The notes under the pieces were generated by a model. It saw only the letters and a program-made list of their open reading frames with translations, was not told where the DNA came from and did no database searches. A stretch of 64,000 bases of DNA from an uncultured Piscinibacter sp. GTDB taxonomy: Bacteria; Pseudomonadota; Gammaproteobacteria; Burkholderiales; Burkholderiaceae_C. The position numbers were made by a program, and so were the translations under genes. Below, in pieces: positions 41,176 through 50,077 of this stretch (positions are counted from its first letter, which is position 1; the number at the start of each line of letters is the position of its first letter). Location of the stretch: the NCBI RefSeq assembly GCF_937952055.1, contig NZ_CALFYO010000021.1, forward strand, positions 496,001 through 560,000, read 5' to 3'.

Positions 41176-43731
41176 CTACTCCGCGGCTCGCCGCAAGGTC
41201 TCGACGACCGGGCGATTCAGCACCTCGCGCAGGCCCCACCATCCGGCGGCCAGCGCGAGCAGCGCCCCGGCCACGCCGCTGACCAGGGGCACCCATGGCG
41301 AAGGGTTCCAGCTGAACTCGAAGGCGAAGCGCGCGAGGCCCCAGCCCACCGCCATGGCGGCGAGCGAAGCCAGCACGCCGGCCAGCGCACCGACGCCGAG
41401 CAGCTCGGCACGCTGCACCTGCGCCAGCAGCCGGCCGCCGGCGCCCATCGCACGCATCACCGCGTACTCCTTGGCGCGCGCCTCGCGCGTGGCCGTCACC
41501 GCGGCGAACAGCACCACCAGCCCGGCGGCCAGCGTGAAGCCGAACAGGAACTCCACCGCACGGATCACCTGGTCGAGCACGCGCTGCACCTGCGCGATCG
41601 ACGCCGACACATCGACGTTGGTGATGTTCGGGAAGTCGCGACTGAGCGCGTTGTCGAAGGCCGCACCCTGGTTCCTGCCGGCCGGTGCGCGGAAGGCAGC
41701 GATATAGGTCGCCGGCAGATCGGCCATCGCCGCGGTGGGGAAGAGGACGAAGAAGTTGACCCGCATCGAGCCCCAGTCCACCTTGCGCAGGCTCGTGATG
41801 CGGCCCTCGGCGGGCATGCCGGCGACGTCGAAGCGCAAGCTGTCGCCGAGCTGGAGGCCGAGCGACTTGGCCAGACCCTCCTCCACGCTGAGCGCGTTCG
41901 GCTCGTCGGCGACCCAGCGTCCGCCATCCAGTTGGTTGTGCTTCGGCAGCACGGCGGTGTGGCTGAGGTTGAACTCGCGGTCGACGAGGCGCTTGGCGCG
42001 CTCCTCGGCCATGTCCTCGGGGCGCACGCTCTTGCCGTTGATCGCCACCAGCCGGCCGCGGATCATCGGGTACCAGTCGTAGCGCTGGATGCCCGCCTGC
42101 TTCAGCCGCTGCTGGAAGGCCTCGCCCTGCTCGGGCTGGATGTTGATGACGAAGCGGTTCGGCGCATCGGGCGGGGTCGCCTGCCGCCAGCTGGCGATCA
42201 GGTCGGTGCGCAGCAGCACCAGCAGCACCAGCGCGAGCAGCCCGACGCTGAGCGCCGACACCTGCAGCACCGCGAACGCCGGCCGCGCGGCGATCTGCCG
42301 CGTGGCCAGCACCAGCCAGCGAGGAGCCCGCGAATCGGGCACGGCGCGCCGCAGCAGGCCCACCGCGCCCCAGGAGAACAACGCGAACAGCGCCACCGCC
42401 GCCGCAAAGCCGCCGACCGCGATGAAACCGAGCTTGAGGTCGCTGGACACCGCCATCAGCAGCGCGACGAAGCCCGCGGTGCCCGCAGCCAGCACCGCCA
42501 GCGAGGCCGGCTTGAGCGCGCCGACGTCGCGGCGGATGACACGCAGCGGCGGCACGCGCGCGAGCTGCAGCACCGGCGGCAGGCCGAAGCCGAGCAGCAG
42601 CGTCATGCCCACGCCGAGGCCGAACAGCGCCGGCCAGACGCCCGCTTCCGGCAGCGCGCCGTCGACCAGTCCCGCCAGCAGCCAGACGAACACATGGTGC
42701 ACGGCGAAGCCCAGCACCACGCCCAGCGCGCTGGCCAGTGCCCCGACGCTGCCGAATTCGATCAGATGGAGCAGCGCGATGCGGCGCTGCGACTGGCCGA
42801 GCACGCGCAGCATGGCGCAGTCATCGAGGTGACGAGCGGCGAAGTCGCGCGCGGCGATACCCACCGCCACGGCGGCGAGCAGCGCGGCGAGCAGCGCCAC
42901 GAGGTTGAGGAACATCTCGGCGCGATCCAGCGTCTGGCGCATCTCCGGCCGGCCCGAGGCGAGCGACTCGACACGGATGCCGCGCAGGTCGCGAGCCTTC
43001 AGCTCGGCCTCGGCCCAGCGCACGAACTCGCGCACCGGCGCGTCGCTGTTGCCGGGCGCGGCCACCGCCAGCCGGTAGGTCACCCGGCTGGCCGGCTGGA
43101 TGAGGCCGGTGGCGGGCAGGTCGGCCTGGTTGAACAGCACCCGCGGCGCGAAACCGAGGAAGCCGGCACCGCGGTCGGGTTCGACGACGATGACCTTCAC
43201 GATGCGCAGCGCGGCATCGCCGAGCAGCAGCGTGTCGCCGGGCTGCAGGCCCAGTGAACTCAGCACGGCGGCGTCCACCCAGACCGTTCCGGGCGCGGGC
43301 GCCGCGGCGACCTCGCTCTCGGCACCGCCGGGCTCGTCGGCCAGGCGCAGCTTGCCGCGCAGCGGGTAGCCGTCGGCCACCGCCTTGGCGGTGATCAGGC
43401 GCGTGGCGCCGCCCTTGTCGTCCGGCGCCCGCCCCATGCTCGGGAAGGTGGTGGTCAGCGCGCTGGCCAGTCCCAGTTCGCCGGCCTTGGCGGCAAAGGC
43501 CGCAGGCGCCGGCTGGTCGCTGGCGATGATGGCATCGCCGCCGAGGATCTGCCGCGCGTCGCGCGCCAGCCCGGTGTTGATGCGGTCGGCGAAGAAGGCC
43601 ACCGCCGTGAGCGCCGCCACCGCCAGCATCACGGCGGCCACCAGCAGCCTCAGTTCGCCGGCGCGGAAGTCGCGCGCCATCTGGCGCCAGGCGAGGACGA
43701 ACAGCGACGCGACCGCGGGTGTGGGATTCAT
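41176..43731 (-). CDS. Large FtsX-type ABC transporter permease (YbbP-like)
   Basis: 851 residues, two FtsX/MacB-type halves. The N-terminus (LFVLAWRQMARDFRAGELRL) is typical of YbbP. A periplasmic domain follows the first helix; FtsX helices occur near residues 255-420 (with HLDDCAMLRVLGQSQRRIAL) and again at the C-terminus (KEYAVMRAMGAGGRLLAQVQ). The start at 43731 is the family-typical MNPTPAVASL. In E. coli the partner ATPase YbbA and esterase TesA are adjacent; no such gene lies next to this one, so the ATPase must be elsewhere. Export or trafficking of a lipid-linked substrate is suspected from the family. Confidence 0.9.
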   Translation of the reverse strand: MNPTPAVASLFVLAWRQMARDFRAGELRLLVAAVMLAVAALTAVAFFADRINTGLARDARQILGGDAIIASDQPAPAAFAAKAGELGLASALTTTFPSMGRAPDDKGGATRLITAKAVADGYPLRGKLRLADEPGGAESEVAAAPAPGTVWVDAAVLSSLGLQPGDTLLLGDAALRIVKVIVVEPDRGAGFLGFAPRVLFNQADLPATGLIQPASRVTYRLAVAAPGNSDAPVREFVRWAEAELKARDLRGIRVESLASGRPEMRQTLDRAEMFLNLVALLAALLAAVAVGIAARDFAARHLDDCAMLRVLGQSQRRIALLHLIEFGSVGALASALGVVLGFAVHHVFVWLLAGLVDGALPEAGVWPALFGLGVGMTLLLGFGLPPVLQLARVPPLRVIRRDVGALKPASLAVLAAGTAGFVALLMAVSSDLKLGFIAVGGFAAAVALFALFSWGAVGLLRRAVPDSRAPRWLVLATRQIAARPAFAVLQVSALSVGLLALVLLVLLRTDLIASWRQATPPDAPNRFVINIQPEQGEAFQQRLKQAGIQRYDWYPMIRGRLVAINGKSVRPEDMAEERAKRLVDREFNLSHTAVLPKHNQLDGGRWVADEPNALSVEEGLAKSLGLQLGDSLRFDVAGMPAEGRITSLRKVDWGSMRVNFFVLFPTAAMADLPATYIAAFRAPAGRNQGAAFDNALSRDFPNITNVDVSASIAQVQRVLDQVIRAVEFLFGFTLAAGLVVLFAAVTATREARAKEYAVMRAMGAGGRLLAQVQRAELLGVGALAGVLASLAAMAVGWGLARFAFEFSWNPSPWVPLVSGVAGALLALAAGWWGLREVLNRPVVETLRRAAE

Positions 43732-43883
43732 GAGCGCCCGACTGTGCCACGAGTCCGCGCGGCGACCACGCCGTGCGGACTTGCGGGCGTCGTGCGGCCG
43801 GCGGCGCGGCCTTGCAGCCGCGCCGAATGCTGCATGCAATCCCCCTGATCTGCGGCAGCGCCCCGCGCAGGTCCAATCGAGGC

Positions 43884-44720
43884 ATGGACACCCACCGCCT
43901 GCCTTCCATCTTCGTCTCCCACGGCTCGCCGATGATCGCGCTCGAGCCCGGCGCGGCCGGCGCCTTCATGAAGACGCTCGGACCCCGCATCGATGCCGCC
44001 TTCGGCCGGCCGCGCGCGATCCTGGCCGTCTCGGCCCACACGGCCGCGCGTGCGCCGGTCCTGCTGGCCGGCGCGCGCCACGAGGCGGTGTACGACTTCG
44101 GCGGCTTCGATGCCGCGCTCTCCACGCTGCGCTACGACGCGCCGGGCGCGCCGGCGCTGGCCGAACGCGTGGCCGCGCTGCTCGGCGCGGCCGGGCTGCC
44201 GGCGCACCTCATCCCGGAGGGCGGGCTCGACCATGGCATCTGGACGCCGCTGCGCTACGTCTACCCCGAGGCCGACGTGCCGGTTCTGCCGCTGGCTTTC
44301 GTGCCCAGCCAGACGCCGGCGCAGCAGTTCGCGCTGGGCGAGGCACTCGCGCCGCTGGCCGACGAGGGCGTGCTGCTGCTGGCCAGCGGCAGCATCACGC
44401 ACAACCTGCGGCGCGTGTTCGCGCAGGGCTTGCGCGGGCCGGTCGATCGGCCGGAGATCCCGCAGAGCCAGGCCTTCCGCCACTGGCTGCTCGAGCACAG
44501 TGCCGCGCGCGACTGGGACGCGCTGTTCGACTACCGCGTCCGCGCACCGCATGCGGTGGACATGCACCCCACCGACGAGCACCTGTTGCCCTGGTACGTG
44601 GCCGCCGGCGCTGGCGGCCGCATGGCCGCACCGGTTCGCCTGCACGACAGCGTGACTTATGGCTCCCTCGGCATGGACGCCTATGCCTTCGGGCCGCAGG
44701 CGGCGCGGCTGCTCGGCTGA
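43884..44720 (+). CDS. LigB/DODA-type extradiol dioxygenase (YgiD-like)
   Basis: 278 residues. Metal-site candidates are His in FVSHGSPMIAL near residue 13, His in VSAHTAARAPVL near 53, the GGLDHGIWTPLRYVYP strip near 115 and SGSITHNLRRV near 170. YgiD-like enzymes cleave catecholic substrates such as L-DOPA at the extradiol position. The natural substrate here is unknown. The gene is divergent from the large permease (152-bp gap) and convergent with the peptide-type binding protein (6-bp gap). The start at 43884 (MDTHRLPSIF) is preferred to upstream in-frame codons. Confidence 0.88.
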   Translation: MDTHRLPSIFVSHGSPMIALEPGAAGAFMKTLGPRIDAAFGRPRAILAVSAHTAARAPVLLAGARHEAVYDFGGFDAALSTLRYDAPGAPALAERVAALLGAAGLPAHLIPEGGLDHGIWTPLRYVYPEADVPVLPLAFVPSQTPAQQFALGEALAPLADEGVLLLASGSITHNLRRVFAQGLRGPVDRPEIPQSQAFRHWLLEHSAARDWDALFDYRVRAPHAVDMHPTDEHLLPWYVAAGAGGRMAAPVRLHDSVTYGSLGMDAYAFGPQAARLLG

Positions 44721-44726
44721 GCCCCC

Positions 44727-46298
44727 TCAGGGCATCGTCACCCAGCGCAGTTCGAGCACGTCGTTGGGCCACTGCACGAGCTCGATGCCCGGGCGCAGCG
44801 CCCAGTTGTGCCGGCGGCGGTACAGCGGGATCAGTGCCACGTCCTCTCGAATCAGCCGCAGCGCATCGCCAACCAGCGCGCGCCGCCGCGCCAGATCCGG
44901 CTCGACGCGGATCGCCTCGATGAGCGCGTCGTAGGCCGGGTTGGAGTAGCGCCCGCCGTTGAAGGCGCCGGAGAGCAGCCCGTCGTTCGTGCGCAGCAGG
45001 GTGTTGAGCACGAACCAGGGGTCGGGGCCGGGTGCCCAGCCGAACTCCATGAAGCTGCTCGTTGCCTGCGTCACCTTCGGGAAGAAGGTCGCCGCCGGCG
45101 CGGGCACGAACTGGACCCTGATGCCCACCTTCTCCAGCATCGCCGCGATCGCCTGGCAGGCCGCCGCGCGGTACGCCACGTTGACGCAGTCGAGCGTGAC
45201 CGAGAAGCCGGCCGCATAGCCCGCTTCCTTGAGCAGCGTCCGTGCTGCCGAAGGGTCGAACTTCGGCCGTGGCTCCAGCGCCGGCACATGGCCGTCGACC
45301 AGCGGCGACAGCGCCGAGCCGGTGCTCACGCCCTGCCCGCGCAGCACCTGGCGCACGATCAGGTCGGTGTCGATGGCCTGCCAGACGGCCAGTCGAACGC
45401 GGCGGTCCTTGAACGGGTTGCGGCCGACCAGGCCCGAGCCGGGCAGCTCGGCGCGGTGCTGGTCAAGCGCGAGGTACTGCGTGCCGATGTCCGCGCTGCT
45501 GACCAGCTGGAGCGTCGGGTCGGCCTTCAGACGCGGCAGGTCCTGCAGTGGCGGGTCGAGCACCAGGTCGACCTGCTTCGACGCCAGCGCCGCCAACCGC
45601 GTGGCGTCGGAGGCGATGACGACGTACTCGGCGCCGTCGAGGTTGCCGCCCCCCACGGTCGTGCCGCGGCCCCACCAGTTCGGGTTGGCCTTGAGCACGG
45701 TGCGCGCGTCGGCCTCGTAGCGCTCCAGCACGAAGGGGCCGGTGCCGTTGGCGTGGCGCACCGCGTGCGTCTCCTGGCGCGCGTTGTAGTCCTGCGGCTG
45801 CAGCACCTTGTGCTTCTCGGCCCAGGGCCTGCTCAGCATGGCCACCAGCCAGAGCTTCTCGGGCAGCACGGCGTCCGGCGCCGAGGTGGCGATCTGGATC
45901 GTCGCGGCGTCGAGCTTGCGCACGCCGAGAATGCCGCGCAGCTGGTTGGCGCGCTGCGAGGTGCGCGACATGGCGCGCTCGATCGAGAACACCGCGTCGT
46001 CGGCCGTGAACGGCGCTCCGTCGTGGAAGCTCACGCCCTGGCGCAGCCTGAAGCGCCAAGCGGTCGGTGAGACGCGCTCCCAGCCGGTGGCCAGTGAGGG
46101 TTCCAGCCTGAAGTCGCGGCCACGGTTGACCAGACCCTCGTAGACCTGCGTGACCACGCGCGACTGGTATTGCAGCGACAGCGCATGCGGGTCCATCGAC
46201 TGCGGATCGTTGGCGCTGGCGATGCGCAGCGTGCGCGCGCCGGCCGCGCCGGCGAAGGCCGCGATCAGCAGGCACGACACGGCGACGCGTCGCAGCAT
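44727..46298 (-). CDS. ABC transporter substrate-binding protein, family 5 (peptide/nickel type)
   Basis: 523 residues with a signal peptide (MLRRVAVSCLLIAAFAGAAG, cleavage near 20). SBP family 5 traits are IASANDPQSMDPHALSLQYQ, VYEGLVNRGRDFRLEPSLAT, AWRFRLRQGVSFHDGAPFTA and GTGPFVLERY. It binds a peptide or other medium-sized solute in the periplasm. No permease or ATPase gene of a Dpp/Opp system is adjacent, so it either serves a transporter elsewhere or has a sensory use. The purine genes begin just upstream on the same strand, but a functional link is not evident. Confidence 0.92.
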   Translation of the reverse strand: MLRRVAVSCLLIAAFAGAAGARTLRIASANDPQSMDPHALSLQYQSRVVTQVYEGLVNRGRDFRLEPSLATGWERVSPTAWRFRLRQGVSFHDGAPFTADDAVFSIERAMSRTSQRANQLRGILGVRKLDAATIQIATSAPDAVLPEKLWLVAMLSRPWAEKHKVLQPQDYNARQETHAVRHANGTGPFVLERYEADARTVLKANPNWWGRGTTVGGGNLDGAEYVVIASDATRLAALASKQVDLVLDPPLQDLPRLKADPTLQLVSSADIGTQYLALDQHRAELPGSGLVGRNPFKDRRVRLAVWQAIDTDLIVRQVLRGQGVSTGSALSPLVDGHVPALEPRPKFDPSAARTLLKEAGYAAGFSVTLDCVNVAYRAAACQAIAAMLEKVGIRVQFVPAPAATFFPKVTQATSSFMEFGWAPGPDPWFVLNTLLRTNDGLLSGAFNGGRYSNPAYDALIEAIRVEPDLARRRALVGDALRLIREDVALIPLYRRRHNWALRPGIELVQWPNDVLELRWVTMP

Positions 46299-46326
46299 GG
46301 CTCGACTCAGGCAGGTGGTGACGCCT

Positions 46327-47424
46327 TCATTGTCCCGGCAAGCTGCCGACCACGCCAGCGGCGAGCCAGTTCATGCCGGCGATCGCCGCGTCGTCGAGCG
46401 CCCCCTTCGAGAGCCGCTCGCGGCCGGTGTTGTCGACGAGGCGGCCGGAGAAGGGCTTGAGCCGGCCGGCGACCACGTCCGCACGCTTCGCCTCGAGCTG
46501 CGCGCGCAGCTCCTTCGCCAGCGAGCCGTCGACTGCGCTGAGCTGCACCAGGCCATCCTTCATGCCGGCCCACACCGGCTGCGGCTTCCAGCGTCCGTCG
46601 AGCGCCGATTGCGCGACGCGCGTGTAGTAGCCGCCCCAGTGGTGCGTCACCGCGGCGAGTTGCGCATCCGGCGCGAAGGCGTGCATGTCGCTCTGGTAGG
46701 CGATGACACGCACGCCCTTGTCCTTGAACGCCGCCTGCGCCGCCTGCGGCACGGCCGGCGAGCCGCTGTGGTTGGTCAGCACGTCGGCACCCTGGTGGAT
46801 CAGCGTCTGCGCCGCCTCGCGCTCGCGCGCCGGGTCGAACCAGGCATTCAGCCACAGCACGCGCAGCTGCGCGTTGGGATTGGCCTCGCGCATGCCGATG
46901 GCGAAGGCGTTGATGCCCTGCACCACCTCCGGCACCGGGAAGCCGGCCACGTAGCCGGCGATGCCGCTTCGGCTCGTCTTGCCGGCCAACCAGCCTGCGA
47001 GGTAGCGCGCCTCGTAGTAGCGCGCGTTGTAGGTGTTCAGGTTCGCCGCGGTCTTGTAGCCGCCGGCATGCTCGAATTTCACCTGAGGGAATTCGGCGGC
47101 CACCCGCAGCGCCGGCTCCAGGTAGCCGAAGCTGGTAGCGAAGATGAGTTGGTGGCCCTGGCGCGCGAGGTCGCGCATCACGCGTTCGGCGTCGGCGCCT
47201 TCGGCCACCGCCTCGACGACGGTGGTCTTTACGCGCGCGCCCAGCGCGCGCTCCATCTCGCGGCGGCCGAGGTCGTGCTGGTAGCTCCAGCCGGCTTCAC
47301 CGACCGGGCTGACGTACACGAAGCCCACTTTCAGCGGCGGCGTCTGGGCGAGGCTGGCGGGGGTGACGAAGGAACTCAGCAACGCAGCGGCGAGCGCGGC
47401 CGCGCGGGCGAGGTTTTTGTACAT
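46327..47424 (-). CDS. BMP-family nucleoside-type substrate-binding protein (signal-peptide form)
   Basis: 365 residues with a cleavable signal peptide (cleavage near 26, PASLAQ) and no lipobox Cys. BMP/PnrA family traits are VGFVYVSPVGEAGWSYQHDL, ATSFGYLEPALRVAAEFPQV, FEHAGGYKTAANLNTYNARY and VAGFPVPEVVQGINAF. Such proteins bind purine nucleosides. It is a paralogue of the lipoprotein at 50078, with closely matching motifs, and has no permease genes of its own. It may feed the same ABC complex. A 168-bp gap separates it from the divergent gene at 47593. Confidence 0.9.
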   Translation of the reverse strand: MYKNLARAAALAAALLSSFVTPASLAQTPPLKVGFVYVSPVGEAGWSYQHDLGRREMERALGARVKTTVVEAVAEGADAERVMRDLARQGHQLIFATSFGYLEPALRVAAEFPQVKFEHAGGYKTAANLNTYNARYYEARYLAGWLAGKTSRSGIAGYVAGFPVPEVVQGINAFAIGMREANPNAQLRVLWLNAWFDPAREREAAQTLIHQGADVLTNHSGSPAVPQAAQAAFKDKGVRVIAYQSDMHAFAPDAQLAAVTHHWGGYYTRVAQSALDGRWKPQPVWAGMKDGLVQLSAVDGSLAKELRAQLEAKRADVVAGRLKPFSGRLVDNTGRERLSKGALDDAAIAGMNWLAAGVVGSLPGQ

Positions 47425-47592
47425 GGTGTTCCTCTACATGGCTCCGGATGAAATGCACAAAGCGGCAGGGAGCACTGCCGCTTTGCAGCCACGATTGTCG
47501 CCGATGGATGCAGACCCAAGCCCACGGAGGGGCTACGGGCTACTTGCGAATGGGTCTCATTTGCGGCAAGATGGCGGCGAAGGAGAACGGCG

Positions 47593-47898
47593 ATGCCCCT
47601 CACCCACCGAAACCTCACCGAAGAACACGAGTTGCCCAGCCTGGAAGCCGTGCTGGCCGGCACGCTGGCGCTGATGACCGGCTACGCGCAGGCCCTGCAG
47701 GCCGAGCTCCATCCCGAGCAGCGGCTGCTGATGGGCGCGAAGATCGGCCGCAACCTCGAGATGCTGGCATCGCACGTGGCGACGAGCGAGGCGTTCCAGC
47801 GCATCGCGCTCGGCCTGCGCGCACGCTGGCAGCTGATGAGCGCCCGCACCGCACAATCGGCTCCTTGCGCCTGCGCGGCCACGGCCACGGTTCACTGA
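47593..47898 (+). CDS. Small protein of unknown function
   Basis: 101 residues, not recognised. It has a strong ribosome site (AAGGAG, 7 bp before ATG). Residues 15-85 look helical and amphipathic (SLEAVLAGTLALMTGYAQAL, MGAKIGRNLEMLASHVATSE); the last 15 residues include Cys and His but are low-complexity. It is divergent from the BMP protein gene and convergent with the adenosine deaminase gene, overlapping its 3' end by 7 bp. The strong start signal and regular helical pattern favour a real gene. Confidence 0.6.
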   Translation: MPLTHRNLTEEHELPSLEAVLAGTLALMTGYAQALQAELHPEQRLLMGAKIGRNLEMLASHVATSEAFQRIALGLRARWQLMSARTAQSAPCACAATATVH

Positions 47899-48950
47899 GC
47901 CGCGGCCGCCTCCTCGAACGCCAGGTCGAGCTGGTGGATCCAGTGCGACTTGGCACCGGCATCGGCGAAGCTCGCCTCGAAGCTGTTGCGCGCCAGCGTG
48001 TAGGCCTCGCGCGCACCGAGCTGCGGCAGCGCTGCGAAGGTCTCGACGAAGTTCTGGCCGACGTAGCCGCCGAAGTAGGCCGGGTCGTCGGAATTGAGGG
48101 TCACCTTCAGGCCCGCCGCCAACAAACCCGGCAGGTTGTGCTCTTCGAGCCGCTTGAAGACGCAAAGCTTCACGTTGGACAGCGGGCACACCGTCAGCGG
48201 CACACGCTCCTTCACCAGGCGCTGAACCAGCAGCGGATCCTCCGCGCTGCGCACGCCATGGTCGATGCGCTCGACCTTCAGCACGTCGAGCGCACTGCGC
48301 ACGTACGCCGGCGGCCCCTCCTCACCGGCGTGCGCGACCACGTGCAGCCCGGCCGAGCGCGCCCTCGCGAACACACGCGCGAACTTCTCCGGCGGATGGC
48401 CGCGCTCGCTGCTGTCCAGACCCACGCCGATGAAGTGCTGCTTGTGGGGCAGCGCCTCTTCCAGCGTGGCCAGCGCTTCGTCTTCGCTGAGGTGGCGCAG
48501 GAAGCACAGGATGAGTTTCGCGCTGATGCGCAGTTCCTGGTGGGCACGCCGGCAGGCGTGCTCGAGGCCCTGGATCACCGTGGTGAAGGGCACGCCGCGC
48601 GACGTGTGCGTCTGCGGGTCGAAGAAGATCTCGACGTGCAGCACGTTGTCGGCTGCGGCGCGTTCGAGGTAGGCCCAGGCCATGTCGAAGAAGTCCTGCT
48701 CCTTGAGCAGCACGCTGGCGCCGGCGTAGTAGATGTCCAGGAAGCTCTGCAGGTCGCTGAATGCGTAGGCGGCACGCAATGCCTCCACGCTCGCATACGG
48801 CAGATGCACGCCGTTGCGTTGCGCCAGCCTGAAGATCAGGTCGGGCTCGAGCGAGCCCTCGATGTGCAGATGCAGCTCGGCCTTCGGCATGGCGCGCAGC
48901 AAGGCGGGCAGGCGCTCGCGGGGAATCTTGTCGAACGCGGTGAAGGTCAT
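47892..48950 (-). CDS. add: Adenosine deaminase
   Basis: 352 residues from ATG 48950 (MTFTAFDKIPRERLPALLRA). Zinc ligands are His in MPKAELHLHIEGSLEP (residues 21-36), His in VVAHAGEEG near 195 and Asp in LNSDDPAYFGGY near 275. The catalytic Glu is in HAGEE and the active-site His in IDHGVRS. It hydrolyses adenosine to inosine; sequence features of the prokaryotic adenine-deaminase branch overlap, so adenine as substrate is an alternative. It sits inside the purine island with nucleoside transport genes. A GC-rich hairpin repeat lies directly upstream. Confidence 0.9.
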   Translation of the reverse strand: MTFTAFDKIPRERLPALLRAMPKAELHLHIEGSLEPDLIFRLAQRNGVHLPYASVEALRAAYAFSDLQSFLDIYYAGASVLLKEQDFFDMAWAYLERAAADNVLHVEIFFDPQTHTSRGVPFTTVIQGLEHACRRAHQELRISAKLILCFLRHLSEDEALATLEEALPHKQHFIGVGLDSSERGHPPEKFARVFARARSAGLHVVAHAGEEGPPAYVRSALDVLKVERIDHGVRSAEDPLLVQRLVKERVPLTVCPLSNVKLCVFKRLEEHNLPGLLAAGLKVTLNSDDPAYFGGYVGQNFVETFAALPQLGAREAYTLARNSFEASFADAGAKSHWIHQLDLAFEEAAAAQ

Positions 48951-48963
48951 GTCAGGACTCCCG

Positions 48964-49027
48964 CCGGGCCGCCCCAAGGGAGGCCAGCGCCCCCTCGGGG
49001 GGCAGCGAACGAAGTGAGCTTGGGGGG
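48964..49027. repeat. GC-rich hairpin repeat (Comamonadaceae-type), copy 1
   Basis: The stretch starts GGGCCGCCCCAAG, contains the inner hairpin GCCCCCTCGGGGGGC and ends CTTGGGGGG, which can pair with the initial CCCCAAG. Elements of this shape occur many times in related genomes between genes. Here it separates the add and Rieske genes, which run in the same direction. It may act as a transcription pause or mRNA stabiliser. A second, diverged copy is at 50009. Confidence 0.6.
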
Positions 49028-49029
49028 TT

Positions 49030-49995
49030 TCATTGGACAACTCCGAAGGTGATGCCAGCCTCCCTCAGGAAGCGGCGGTAGGCCGCCGAGCTGCGGTCGG
49101 CGGCGCAATGGACCTCGCCGCGCGTCAGCGGAAGCCGCCGGGGAGACTGCGACTCGAGCACCGGCTGGTCCTGGGTGAAGATGGTGTGCTGGAAGGCGCG
49201 CAGATCCTCGTCGGACGAGTCGAAGTCCGTCAACGCCATGCGGAACCAGACCCGGCTGCGCTCCTCGTCGACCGGGCAGACGAACAGCGCGATCTCGTCG
49301 CGGTAGCCGTCCTGGCGCTGCGGCAGCTTGGTCAGCACCGCCGCATAGGGCGCGGTGACCTCGTAGCGGTAGTCGACCCAGCTGCCTTCGGCGGCCAGGC
49401 GGTTGCTCTGCGGCTGCCAGGCGCGACAGCCCTGCGCCACGAAGCCGGTGGCCGTCGGCTCGATGCGGTAGTCGGCCAGCGCCGTGTGGCCGCGGTCGCC
49501 CAGCCAGCCCTCGTGCACGAAGCCGAAATGCGCCAGGTCGAGGAAGTTCTCGACGATGCGCGGCGCACTTGCCGCCACGTCGTAGGGGCCGACGTTGAGC
49601 TTGCGCAGCCGCGCATCGCCTTCGGCGTCGAAGCGCGGCAGCACCGCGTCAGCGTCGAGGTGCAGCCAGAGCAGCCCGTGGGCCTCGCCCAGCAAGGACA
49701 CGGCGAGGCCGTGCGAGGCCGGCGGCGTGAACCCGGGTAGCGCAGGAATGTCGACGCAGCGGCCGGCGGCGTCGAAGCGCCAGCCATGGTACGGGCACTC
49801 GATCTGCCCGTCGCAGACACGGCCGAGCGAGAGGCGCGTGCCGCGGTGCGGGCAGCGGTCGCGGGCGGCACGCGGCTGGCCGTCGCCGTCGCGCCAGAGC
49901 ACGAACTCCTCGCCGAGCAGCCGCACCGCGACCGGCGCCTCGCCCAGGCTCGGCGCGTCGAGCACCGGGTGGGCAAAGCGCCGTTCCGCCATCAT
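49030..49995 (-). CDS. Rieske non-heme iron oxygenase, alpha-subunit type
   Basis: 321 residues. The Rieske [2Fe-2S] motif is CPHRGTRLSLGRVCDG followed by CPYHGWRFD (C-x-H ... C-x2-H, residues 48-70). The mononuclear iron site is in NFLDLAHFGFVHEGWLG near 150-165, with the Asp and two His of the 2-His-1-carboxylate triad. The C-terminal domain (about 190-321) is the substrate pocket. No reductase or ferredoxin gene is adjacent. Its location between adenosine deaminase and nucleoside transport genes suggests a purine-related or methylated-purine substrate; this is inference. A second Met follows the first, so the start could be one codon later. Confidence 0.9.
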   Translation of the reverse strand: MMAERRFAHPVLDAPSLGEAPVAVRLLGEEFVLWRDGDGQPRAARDRCPHRGTRLSLGRVCDGQIECPYHGWRFDAAGRCVDIPALPGFTPPASHGLAVSLLGEAHGLLWLHLDADAVLPRFDAEGDARLRKLNVGPYDVAASAPRIVENFLDLAHFGFVHEGWLGDRGHTALADYRIEPTATGFVAQGCRAWQPQSNRLAAEGSWVDYRYEVTAPYAAVLTKLPQRQDGYRDEIALFVCPVDEERSRVWFRMALTDFDSSDEDLRAFQHTIFTQDQPVLESQSPRRLPLTRGEVHCAADRSSAAYRRFLREAGITFGVVQ

Positions 49996-50008
49996 GGCCG
50001 GCCAGCGG

Positions 50009-50073
50009 CGGGCCGCCCCAAGCGGCCGGCCGGTCCCCGCGGGGGGCGGACGCGGTACGCCGCGGCCGGGGGC
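50009..50073. repeat. GC-rich hairpin repeat, copy 2 (diverged)
   Basis: It begins with the same GGGCCGCCCCAAG as the element at 48964, then carries different inner arms (CCGGTCCCCGCGGGGGGCGG and CGCGGTACGCCGCGG). It lies between the Rieske oxygenase start and the stop of the BMP lipoprotein gene. Likely the same repeat family, with terminator-like folding but no T-tract. Confidence 0.5.
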
Positions 50074-50077
50074 ACCA

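Noticed and set aside
41176..43731. Complete YbbA-YbbP-TesA system
   Set aside because: Only the YbbP-like permease is present; the adjacent genes are a dioxygenase and the Che stub.
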